In this document: piece after piece, positions 41,285-51,522 of the stretch
Layout of the letters: each line of letters starts with the position of its first letter
How positions within the stretch are numbered: the first letter of the stretch is position 1
From: EA-27 sp964396265
GTDB lineage: Archaea; Thermoplasmatota; Thermoplasmata; RBG-16-68-12; EA-27
NCBI GenBank assembly: GCA_964396265.1
Contig: CAYNEM010000003.1
Span: 1 to 64,000 of the forward strand
Length of the DNA: 64,000 nucleotides
Direction of reading: 5' to 3'
Position numbers and translations under genes: made by a program
Notes under the pieces: generated by a model
What the model was told of the DNA's origin: nothing
The model's input: only the letters and a program-made list of their open reading frames with translations
The model's database searches: none

Positions 41285-41308
41285 CAAGAAGGGGGCTTAC
41301 GACGGTCA
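41285..41308. repeat. Interspersed repeat copy 4 (24 bases, identical to copy 3)
   Basis: Contains GGGGGCTTACGACGGTCA and matches copy 3 at all 24 positions, same orientation. It lies 40 bases after the DUF5615 stop codon and before the AbrB/PIN pair. Confidence 0.7.
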
Positions 41309-41436
41309 GGCTGCAAACCCCTCCTTCCTTGATCGGGAGGGAAGGCCCGCACTTGCGGATCCGGTCTTTGGTGTGATGAGGTCTCCCGCGGCGCGGACCA
41401 AGTGGATGATGCCGACTCTCGCGTCGGCAGCCTTAA

Positions 41437-41457
41437 GAACTAAGGAATCCTTAGTTC
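41437..41457. promoter_or_regulatory. Perfect palindrome before the AbrB-type start
   Basis: Arms GAACTAAGGA and TCCTTAGTTC are separated by one A, a perfect 10-1-10 dyad. Its last base is 4 bases before the ATG at 41462. Probable autoregulatory operator of the AbrB-type antitoxin. Confidence 0.65.
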
Positions 41458-41461
41458 CAAT

Positions 41462-41725
41462 ATGGCCACGTACGTGAGCAAGGTCACCTCGGCAGGCCAG
41501 GTCACGATTCCCAAACACGTGCGCGAGGCCCTGGAACTCGACGACCAAGACTTCGTGGAGTTCGCACGCGTCGGGACCGCGGTCCTGATCCGGAAGCTCC
41601 GGGCCCGGCAGGACCGAGTGGCCGCAATCCGCGCCAGTGTCCGCCGGAGCGGGCTGACGCGGGAGCGCGTTGACCGGATTGTGGAGGAGACCCGCGAGGA
41701 GATGCGGCGACGCCGGCGGCGGTGA
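41462..41725 (+). CDS. AbrB/SpoVT-type antitoxin
   Basis: An 87-residue swapped-hairpin AbrB-type DNA-binding protein: YVSKVTSAGQVTIPKHVREALELDDQDFVEFAR is the classic core. The basic, helical C-terminus (EETREEMRRRRRR) would bind the toxin. It is followed 6 bases later by a PIN gene. A perfect palindrome ends 4 bases before its start codon. Confidence 0.9.
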   Translation: MATYVSKVTSAGQVTIPKHVREALELDDQDFVEFARVGTAVLIRKLRARQDRVAAIRASVRRSGLTRERVDRIVEETREEMRRRRRR

Positions 41726-41731
41726 TCAGGC

Positions 41732-42154
41732 GTGCCCCCTCGCGTCTTCGTGGACGCGAACACCATCGTGAGCGGCCTCCTCTTCGAGGGAAACGAATCC
41801 GACGTGCTCGAGCTCGGAGCGCTCGGGGCCGTCGATCTGGTCACTACCGCGTACGTGTTTGCGGAGGTGGACCAAGTACTCCGGCGGGCGGAGTTCGGGT
41901 TAGAGGATCACGAGGTCCTCGACCTTGTTCGCTACGCCCACGAAGCGATCGCCGTGCTTCCCGACCCACCAGAAGGGCAGGTCCGGTCGTACGAGGGTCG
42001 GATCCGGGACAAGAAGGACGCGCCGGTCTGGGCGGGGATGGTCGCGACCGGCGCGCAGTACCTGGTCACCGGGGACAAAGACCCGCTTGGCACAGTTCGC
42101 GAGGCCATCCGCACCAAAGCCCTCCTCGACAAGATCCTCGCCGGCATGCTGTAG
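41732..42154 (+). CDS. PIN-domain toxin, VapC-like
   Basis: A 140-residue PIN protein of the type often called 'putative toxin-toxin-antitoxin system'. Acidic residues: Asp in FVDANTIV, Glu in VFAEVDQ, Asp in KKDAPVWAG, Asp in VTGDKDP. It ends LLDKILAGML. Partner of the AbrB-type gene. Confidence 0.85.
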   Translation: MPPRVFVDANTIVSGLLFEGNESDVLELGALGAVDLVTTAYVFAEVDQVLRRAEFGLEDHEVLDLVRYAHEAIAVLPDPPEGQVRSYEGRIRDKKDAPVWAGMVATGAQYLVTGDKDPLGTVREAIRTKALLDKILAGML

Positions 42155-42171
42155 GCGGTCGTGGGACTCAG

Positions 42172-42300
42172 CTCCGCCGCCAGTTTTCCGCCGAATTGAA
42201 GCCGTTCAAGGCGGGGAAGGGGACTCTCCACTTCACCCCCGACCGACCCCTGCCCGGCGACCTGGTCACGCGCATCGTGAAACGAGCGCGTGGCGGAGAA
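42172..42300 (+). pseudogene. Remnant of a DUF1801 (YdhG-like) gene
   Basis: Translation of the + strand from 42172 gives RRQFSAELKPFKAGKGTLHF followed by DRPLPGDLVTRIVKRA. This matches the C-terminal end of DUF1801 proteins, where a K(T/A)(S/G)KG..RF..D(K/R)PLP segment is typical. There is no start codon in phase and nothing of the N-terminal part, so it is a fragment. The rest of 42155-42439 shows no gene. Confidence 0.6.
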
Positions 42301-42439
42301 CGCCGCCCGCCGTTCCAAGTAGGCGCGCCCGGCTGCCCGATCTTCGACGCGGTCATCATGCGCCCCAAGCCGAGATCCCCTTCCAAGGAGTGCTTCCTCT
42401 CGATACTTTAATGCGAACGGCTCTCATGCGCGCCCGATT

Positions 42440-44710
42440 ATGGCGGTCCCGATCCTACAAGAGAACCCGCCTCCCGAGGAGGATGTCGGCGAGGTCGAGG
42501 TCAAGTTCCGCAGGGATCTCGGCCTTCGCGACATCGTCATGATCGGTCTCGGTCCGATGATCGGGACGACGATCTTCCTGCTCGTCGGGCCGGGGTTCAG
42601 CCTCGCGGGGCCCGCGCTCGTCCTCGCCCTCGTGCTCAGCCTCCTCGTCACGGTCCTGACCGCGATGTCGTACGCGGAGCTCAGCTCCGCGTTCCCCGAG
42701 ACCGGGGGCGGCTACCTGTGGGTGAAGACCGCGTTCCGGGAGCCCGTCGGATTCCTCGGCGGCTGGCTCGGTTGGTTCGGCCACTGCATCGTCTGCAGCT
42801 TCTACGTCATCGCCCTGCCGCTGTACGTCGTCCGTTTCGCCCGCCCGTTCACGGGCGTCATCCCCCCCCCGTACGAGGGCTGGATCGTCAAGGGGATCGC
42901 GCTCGCGTTCCTGTCCGTCTTCATCTATGTCAACTACCGTGGGACGAGGACCACGGGTCGTTCGAGCGCGATCGTGACCGTCGGCCTCGTCGCAGTCGTG
43001 ACCGTCTACGTGATCGTGGGGCTTGCCTGGATCGCGAGGAATCCCGCCTCCCTCGGAAACTTCGATCCCCTCTTCCCCACAGGGGCCTACCACCCGGTCA
43101 TCCTCCTCCTGATGTCCATGGGACTCACCTTCATCGTCTTTGAGGGATACGAGATCATTGCGCAGACGGGAGAGGAGGTCCGGCATCCGGAGAAGAACAT
43201 CCCCCGGGCGAGCTGGATCACCCTGTCGATCGCGACGGCCTTCTTCGTCCTCGTCGCCTTCGTGACGATCGCCGCCAATGGTGACTCTTCATGCGGGCCC
43301 ACGGAGTACGCGGTCCTCTGCGGCGCCGAACAGGTGTTCGACCCGTTCAGGTCCGTAGGACTGGGGCTCGTCGTCATCGGCGTCTCATTCGGCTCCCTCG
43401 CCGCGTTGAACTCCCTCGTGTTCTCGAGCAGCCGTGTCGCATTCGCGATGGGCCGCGACGGCGCGATGCCCCGCATCTTCGGTCGCTTGAACGCAGCATA
43501 CCGAACGCCGGGAACGGCGATCTTCGCGAGCGCCCTCGTCATCGGGTTCATGATCGTTTCCCTGGACGTGATCCAGATCGCGGCGTCCGCGGACCTCATG
43601 TTCCTGCTCTTGTTCACCCTCGTGAACGCGGCCGCGATCAAGTTGCGCCGCACCCACCCCAACGTCCCGCGCCCCTACAAGATCCCTCTATTCCCCGTGA
43701 TTCCGATCCTGGGCCTGGCGACGCAGGCCGTGCTCGCGGTCGCGCTCGTCCTGGTCGAGCCATCGGCCGTGGCCATCGGAGGCCTCTGGATCGTCCTCGG
43801 GTTCGGCGTCCACTACCTTTGGGCGAAGCGCGAACGCATCATCGAGGTCGCGCGCGCGGTCGAGGCGGTCCTGCCACTTCCCGAGGAGAGGTACCAGATC
43901 CTCGTGCCGCTCGAAGACTTCGAGGAAACCGAGCTGGTGCGGTTCGCGTCCCTCGTCGGTCGGGTCGAAAGCGGCACTGTGAACCTCCTCAACGTCGTCG
44001 AGGTCCCGCCGATCATGCCCCTCGATGCGATCGACCGCACGTACCTCCTCGGGGTCCGTCTGGGTCTCTCGCGCGCAGCCCGCGTCGCGCGGGACTTGGG
44101 CGTGGATGCCCGGTCGAAGGTCGTAGTCTCCCGCCGTGTGTTCCAGGCAATCCTCGAGGCGGTGAAGGAGGGGGAGACGGACCTCCTCGTCCTCGGATGG
44201 AAGGGCGCTCGGGGCGTCGGCCGCATCCTCGGGTCGAACATCGACGAGGTCGTGCAGGAGGCCCCGTGCGACGTCGTGGTGTTCAAGACCGCCGGGCTCA
44301 AAGCCAAGCCCGAGCGGATCCTCGTGTTCAACGCGCCCGAGTGGCACGTCAGCTACGCGACCGGGTACGCGATCCTGCTCGCGAAACAGCACGGGGCGTC
44401 CGTGGTCATATACACCGCCGCCACCACGGATGAGGAGATGGCGAAGGAGCGGGTCTACAGCGCGCGGCTGTCGCAGATGTGCCGCACCCACGGAATCGCG
44501 TACGAAGAGAAGTTCGTGATGGTGAAGAATGTCGTGGACGCGGTCGTCGAGGAGGCGAAGGGGTACGACCTTCTGGCGGTGGGCGCAAGCGGGGAGTGGG
44601 GCCACCTCGACTATGCCTTCGGCTCGGTGCAGGATGAGATCGCGCGCCGGGCCGCGTGCCCGGTCCTCATGGTTCGCAAGGTCCGCCGAAGGGACGACAT
44701 GGGCGGATGA
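42440..44710 (+). CDS. APC-family permease fused to two USP domains
   Basis: A 756-residue transporter. The N-terminal about 460 residues form the amino acid/polyamine/organocation permease core with about twelve membrane segments (first: GLRDIVMIGLGPMIGTTIF). The C-terminal part has two universal stress protein domains with the nucleotide-binding signatures GWKGARGVGRILGS (about residue 590) and GASGEWGHLDYAFGS (about 715). Such fusions are common in archaea and may sense ATP. The substrate is probably an amino acid, unknown in detail. Confidence 0.9.
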   Translation: MAVPILQENPPPEEDVGEVEVKFRRDLGLRDIVMIGLGPMIGTTIFLLVGPGFSLAGPALVLALVLSLLVTVLTAMSYAELSSAFPETGGGYLWVKTAFREPVGFLGGWLGWFGHCIVCSFYVIALPLYVVRFARPFTGVIPPPYEGWIVKGIALAFLSVFIYVNYRGTRTTGRSSAIVTVGLVAVVTVYVIVGLAWIARNPASLGNFDPLFPTGAYHPVILLLMSMGLTFIVFEGYEIIAQTGEEVRHPEKNIPRASWITLSIATAFFVLVAFVTIAANGDSSCGPTEYAVLCGAEQVFDPFRSVGLGLVVIGVSFGSLAALNSLVFSSSRVAFAMGRDGAMPRIFGRLNAAYRTPGTAIFASALVIGFMIVSLDVIQIAASADLMFLLLFTLVNAAAIKLRRTHPNVPRPYKIPLFPVIPILGLATQAVLAVALVLVEPSAVAIGGLWIVLGFGVHYLWAKRERIIEVARAVEAVLPLPEERYQILVPLEDFEETELVRFASLVGRVESGTVNLLNVVEVPPIMPLDAIDRTYLLGVRLGLSRAARVARDLGVDARSKVVVSRRVFQAILEAVKEGETDLLVLGWKGARGVGRILGSNIDEVVQEAPCDVVVFKTAGLKAKPERILVFNAPEWHVSYATGYAILLAKQHGASVVIYTAATTDEEMAKERVYSARLSQMCRTHGIAYEEKFVMVKNVVDAVVEEAKGYDLLAVGASGEWGHLDYAFGSVQDEIARRAACPVLMVRKVRRRDDMGG

Positions 44711-44757
44711 TGCGCTCCTAATTTTATTGGCCAGACCTTATGTATCCATATGCTCAT

Positions 44758-45324
44758 ATGGGAACTCACGGAGCGGTGATGGGAGCGTCCCTGAAGATTG
44801 GCATCACGGGGCTCCCGGGTGCCGGCAAGACGCACGCGCTCCTGAAGGTCATCGAGATGCTCGAGGCCGACGGCAAGACCGTCGGCGGTATGATCACGGA
44901 GCCGATCGTGAAGCGGGGACGCCGCGAGGGCTTCTATGTGATGGATCACGCGTCCAAGGAGCGTCGGGTGTTCGCGTCGAAGGACATTGTGTCGAAGGTC
45001 ATGGTCGGGCAGTATGGCGTCGACGTGACCGCGCTCGACGAGGTTGGCGTGAAGGCGCTACACCACGCTACCGCCAACTGCGACGTGATCGTGATCGACG
45101 AGGTCGGGAAGATGGAGGTCGAATCCGATGGGTTCGTGGCGGCGGTCAAGGAGGCGCTCGACGCGGACAAGCCCCTCATCCTCACCCTGCACAAGAAGTC
45201 GCGGAATCCCCTGCTCCAGGACATCCGGCGGCGCGACGACATCCGCATCCTCGAGGTCACGCAGGTCAACCGCAACCTGCTGCCGTACAAGATCGTCAAG
45301 CTCCTCAAGGGCGAGATGTTGTGA
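44758..45324 (+). CDS. Nucleoside-triphosphatase THEP1-like
   Basis: A P-loop NTPase of about 188 residues, THEP1 family. Walker A is GLPGAGKT, Walker B is VIVIDEVGKMEVES, and the C-terminal part ends in RILEVTQVNRNLLPYKIVKLL. These enzymes hydrolyse NTPs with little specificity; biological role unclear. The first ATG could be 44758 or 44779; the conserved fold begins after it. AT-rich promoter sequence (TTTTATTGG) precedes it. The Trm1 gene overlaps the end by 4 bases. Confidence 0.88.
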   Translation: MGTHGAVMGASLKIGITGLPGAGKTHALLKVIEMLEADGKTVGGMITEPIVKRGRREGFYVMDHASKERRVFASKDIVSKVMVGQYGVDVTALDEVGVKALHHATANCDVIVIDEVGKMEVESDGFVAAVKEALDADKPLILTLHKKSRNPLLQDIRRRDDIRILEVTQVNRNLLPYKIVKLLKGEML

Positions 45325-46424
45325 GCGTGGAGTTCCCCACGCGGGAGATCCGCGAGGGACGCGCAGAGCTCGTCGTGCCCGACGTGCCCACGCTCAGAGG
45401 TCCGGGCCGGCGCTCGTCCCTTCCGTTCTACAATCCCCACATGCGCGTGAACCGCGACCTCACGGTCCTCCTCTGGTCCGCGGTCCTCCCAAAGGGCGCG
45501 CGGGTCCTCGACGGGATGGCGGCGACGGGCGTCCTCGGGATCCGCGGGGCCATGGAGGCCGGGCGCGAATTGGCGGTGACGTGGAATGATAAGAACCCCA
45601 ACGCCCACGAACTCATTGTCCAGAATGCGGCGCGCAACAGCGTGGCCGGCGAGGTCCTCGAGGGCGACCTGCGCGTTGTCCTCGCGAAGCGACGTTGGGA
45701 TTGCGTGGACATCGACCCGTTCGGCACGCCGGTTCCGTTCGTCGACGGCGCGATCCAGCAAGCTTGGAAGGGGGCGGTCGTCGGGATCACCGCGACGGAC
45801 ACCGCGCCGCTTGCCGGGACGTATCCGGGCGTGTGCCTTCGGCGGTATGGGGCGCGGTCCCTTCCGACCCCATGTCAGGCGGAGACCGCTCTCCGGATCT
45901 TCGTGGGCTATCTCGCGCGGATCGCTGCATCCCACGAGCGGGGCATCCACCCGTTGGTCGCGTTCGCAGCGCAGCACTTCGTCAAGGCGATTGTGGCGGT
46001 GGACGCGAGGACGAGTTCCGCGGAAGCGTCTCTCGCCCATTTGGGATACGTCCGGTTTGAGGGCGCGAGGTTCACCGTCTCCGCGTCGCCGCCAAACGGC
46101 CTGCACGCAGGACCCTTGTGGCTCGGACCGATCTCGGACTCCGCGGTCCTCGGAACAATGGCGGAGGGGATGGACACGACCTTCGAGGCCGCCCAACTCC
46201 TGCGCAACCTTCGCGACGAGGCGGGCCTGCCACCGTTCTTCTACGAGGACCACGCCCTCGCGCAGACCCTCCACCTCGACCCCGTGCCCGTGGCCGCCTG
46301 GTTGAACGCGCTCCGATCCGCAGGTTTCCGCGCGACGCGCACGCACGTCACCGCCAATGGCGTGAAGACCGACGCTCCTTGGGAGGACGTCGAGCGGATC
46401 TACCGCCAACTGCAGGAACGCTAA
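45321..46424 (+). CDS. trm1: tRNA (guanine26-N2)-dimethyltransferase
   Basis: A 367-residue Trm1 that makes m2,2G26 in tRNA. SAM-binding: VLDGMAATGVLGIRGAMEAG; motif IV in CVDIDPFGTPVPFVD, characteristic of Trm1; ITATDTAPLAGTYPGVCLRRYG is also conserved. GTG start at 45321 overlaps the previous stop codon. The C-terminal domain is the tRNA-binding wing. Confidence 0.93.
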   Translation: MSVEFPTREIREGRAELVVPDVPTLRGPGRRSSLPFYNPHMRVNRDLTVLLWSAVLPKGARVLDGMAATGVLGIRGAMEAGRELAVTWNDKNPNAHELIVQNAARNSVAGEVLEGDLRVVLAKRRWDCVDIDPFGTPVPFVDGAIQQAWKGAVVGITATDTAPLAGTYPGVCLRRYGARSLPTPCQAETALRIFVGYLARIAASHERGIHPLVAFAAQHFVKAIVAVDARTSSAEASLAHLGYVRFEGARFTVSASPPNGLHAGPLWLGPISDSAVLGTMAEGMDTTFEAAQLLRNLRDEAGLPPFFYEDHALAQTLHLDPVPVAAWLNALRSAGFRATRTHVTANGVKTDAPWEDVERIYRQLQER

Positions 46425-46618
46425 CCCTTCTTGCGGAACAGCGCCTCGAGATCCTTCCGCTGTGAATCCATCTGGTCCGAGAAGTCGAACTCGTCCGCGG
46501 AATTCCGCCGCCCGCAGTTCGGGCACACGATCGGCTCCTTGTGCTCGATGTGACGCGGGTACACGGTGAGCTCGGTCCCGCACCGGAGGCATTTCGCCAT
46601 GTACTTCGAGATGCGCAT
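46421..46618 (-). CDS. Small zinc-ribbon protein
   Basis: A 65-residue protein (ATG at 46618; the ATG at 46600 giving MAKCLRCG is an alternative). CLRCG and CPNCGRRNS form a four-Cys zinc ribbon. The remainder is acidic then basic (DFSDQMDSQRKDLEALFRKKG). Function not identified; its last 4 bases overlap the convergent trm1 end. Confidence 0.7.
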   Translation of the reverse strand: MRISKYMAKCLRCGTELTVYPRHIEHKEPIVCPNCGRRNSADEFDFSDQMDSQRKDLEALFRKKG

Positions 46619-46642
46619 CCTCACCGCCAACCGCGCCGCGAC

Positions 46643-47305
46643 CTAAACGGTTTCATCCTTGTCCTCGAGGCGTTTCTGTCGGCCTTCCCACTTGGTCGTA
46701 AGCACCCTCGCGATCTCGGCGGCCTTCGCCTTGCCAATCTTCGGCACGTCCATGAGCGCGCGCTCGCTGGCGGCGAACACCTCGTGCGGCGTCCCGAAGT
46801 GCGAGAGCAGGTTCTCCGACAAGGTTTCGCCCACGTTCGGCAGTCCCTGCACAAGGAAGCGTTGGCGCTCGTCAAGCGTCAGGAGCTTCGGCTTGTGACG
46901 GATCCCATATTCGTCGGCCTTCCCTCCTGCGCGTTTGTGCAGCGTCGCGAGGAGCTGGCACGTCTGCTCTTGATCGGGCGTGAAGAGCATGGTCACATGC
47001 TCCCTCAGCGTGAACGCGAGGAGTGCGCCCCAGAACGCGCGGGGGTTCTTCTGTTCCGAGATCTCGGCGAGGTCGCCCTCGACGAGGATCATCGGCACGG
47101 GGTACGCATCCCGGAGGCGGAGCATCTGGTCGAAGATCCTCTTCGTGATGATGGACGCGAGGAAGTCGGAGATTGTCTTGCGCTCGACGGCGACCTCGCC
47201 CACCACGTAGTCGCCCGGGGAAATCTGCCGGACCTCGACGTCCGCCCCGAGCTCGCGGAGGCGTGCCGGGATGTCCGGCGGCTCGCGCTGGTCGACGACG
47301 ATCAC
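46643..47305 (-). CDS. ERCC4/XPF-type nuclease without helicase
   Basis: A 220-residue structure-specific nuclease of the XPF family. The ERCC4 active site is seen as DQREPP near the start, GDYVVGEVAVERKTISDFLASI (V-ERK-x3-D) near residue 45, and a helix-hairpin-helix pair at the end (LPNVGETLSENLLSHFG and VPKIGKAKAAEIARV). There is no helicase domain, unlike Hef. I place the start at GTG 47305 because a TATA-like CTTTATCGG lies about 25 bases upstream; a start at 47350 adds 15 basic residues. It probably cuts flap or fork DNA in repair. Confidence 0.88.
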   Translation of the reverse strand: MIVVDQREPPDIPARLRELGADVEVRQISPGDYVVGEVAVERKTISDFLASIITKRIFDQMLRLRDAYPVPMILVEGDLAEISEQKNPRAFWGALLAFTLREHVTMLFTPDQEQTCQLLATLHKRAGGKADEYGIRHKPKLLTLDERQRFLVQGLPNVGETLSENLLSHFGTPHEVFAASERALMDVPKIGKAKAAEIARVLTTKWEGRQKRLEDKDETV

Positions 47306-47386
47306 GACGCGAGGAACGCAGATGCGCCGATAAAGTCGTCGAGCGCGCACGCTAGAACAGCGAAAGTTTCGCGAGAAAATCTTGTG

Positions 47387-47398
47387 CGGATCATATGC
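47387..47398 (-). promoter_or_regulatory. 3' arm of the 23S processing stem
   Basis: The + strand reads CGGATCATATGC, the exact complement of the 12 bases at 50486-50497 just upstream of the 23S 5' end. Together they would pair as a stem bringing both ends of the pre-23S RNA together, the place where archaeal splicing-type cuts (bulge-helix-bulge) are made. Confidence 0.7.
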
Positions 47399-50485
<3,087 letters not shown>

Positions 50486-50497
50486 GCATATGATCCG
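50486..50497 (-). promoter_or_regulatory. 5' arm of the 23S processing stem
   Basis: The + strand reads GCATATGATCCG; on the transcript it is CGGATCATATGC and pairs perfectly with the 3' arm at 47387-47398, enclosing the 23S gene. Confidence 0.7.
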
Positions 50498-50673
50498 GTG
50501 TCAACGAACGCTGTGCACGGAGCAGTCTGCTCCTCCAGCGCCCTCGACCTCTCCCCCTCGGGCGTCTCGCAAGCGCCCGCGGGTGCACGTACGCCCTCCG
50601 GACGAAAACGGGATGCCACGTTCGATGGTGCATTGCCCTCAGTCCGGGAGAGCTTCTTCTCATACCGCGGTCC

Positions 50674-50683
50674 GTTATTTAAC
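50674..50683 (-). promoter_or_regulatory. Possible TATA box for the 23S gene
   Basis: GTTAAATAAC, itself palindromic, lies about 190 bases before the processing stem, in a 216-base region between the 23S gene and the GINS gene. The region from here to 50498 has no gene and would be the 23S leader. Confidence 0.45.
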
Positions 50684-50713
50684 CGTTCGCTCGCGTCGCG
50701 GTGCAGGCGGTTG

Positions 50714-51340
50714 TCACATGGCGGCATTCACGATGCGCGCTTTCCCTCTCTCGACGAGGACCTTTGCCATCTGCGACGGGAGCGTCACGAGGTCCTCCTT
50801 CTTCAGCCGCAAGGTGCCGTCAGGCCCGGCGAACGGCGGCACGTCTTCGAGGATGTGGAGGAGGACGCCCCTTGGCGGGCTGGGCGGCTGCGCCACCAGA
50901 GGCGGTGCGCCGACCGGTCCCGCGGTCGTTTCGGCCGGGAACGTGGTCCTCGCCGCCAGGCCGAGTGCCTCCTTGCGATGATCCGTCAGGATCTCGACGA
51001 GTCGCTCGAGGAGGTCCTGCTCTGGCTTGGCGAGCCCGCGCATCTCCACGTCCGCACCGCCCGCGCGCTGGCTAGCGAGCAACGCGATCTTCCGCTCCCG
51101 GTACTGGCTGATCTGCTCCCTCTTCTTCTGCGCCTTCTGCAGCTCGTCCTGGAGGAGCATCGCTGCCTTCGAGTTCGCGTCCTTTTGCCGCTCTGCGGAC
51201 AAGTCCGTCTCGAGGCCGCCGAGGTAGCGCGTCATTTTCTCATAGAAGTCCGCCTCGAGATGCGTGAGTGTCTTCTTCGAGGACTCGTCGCGGTACACGC
51301 GCGTGATCCGCTCGAAGGTGACCTCCTCCTCCCGGGCCAT
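50714..51340 (-). CDS. gins51: GINS complex subunit (Gins51-like)
   Basis: A 208-residue subunit of the GINS replication complex, of the Sld5/Psf1-like archaeal type. The N-terminal helical A domain (RITRVYRDESSKKTLTHLEADFYEKMTRYL) is followed by a linker, and the small B domain is at the end (LLHILEDVPPFAGPDGTLRLKKEDLVTLPSQMAKVLVERGKARIV). GINS joins MCM and RecJ/Cdc45 in the archaeal helicase. Both domains and their order support Gins51 rather than Gins23. Confidence 0.9.
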   Translation of the reverse strand: MAREEEVTFERITRVYRDESSKKTLTHLEADFYEKMTRYLGGLETDLSAERQKDANSKAAMLLQDELQKAQKKREQISQYRERKIALLASQRAGGADVEMRGLAKPEQDLLERLVEILTDHRKEALGLAARTTFPAETTAGPVGAPPLVAQPPSPPRGVLLHILEDVPPFAGPDGTLRLKKEDLVTLPSQMAKVLVERGKARIVNAAM

Positions 51341-51522
51341 CGCGTCGCCCCATGTACCCTGCGGTATTTCACGATGGCGAACGCAGGACGTGGGTCCCCT
51401 GGCCGCTCCCCCTGCGCCGGAGGCTCGGACGCGGCAGGGACCGGGCGAGCGGCATCACGCCCGGAGGCCCCACGGTCACCGCGTCCGTACCGTTGTGCCG
51501 CCAGTGTCTCCCCGGAAGCACG

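Noticed and set aside
37691..41308. The accessory block as a classical integron
   Set aside because: No integron integrase is in the window and the repeats lack the paired R-type palindromes of attC sites; cassette-like arrangement is kept only as an observation.
50498..50713. A gene between 23S and GINS
   Set aside because: Frames here read through low-complexity Ser/Pro/Arg sequence; the region fits a promoter and rRNA leader.
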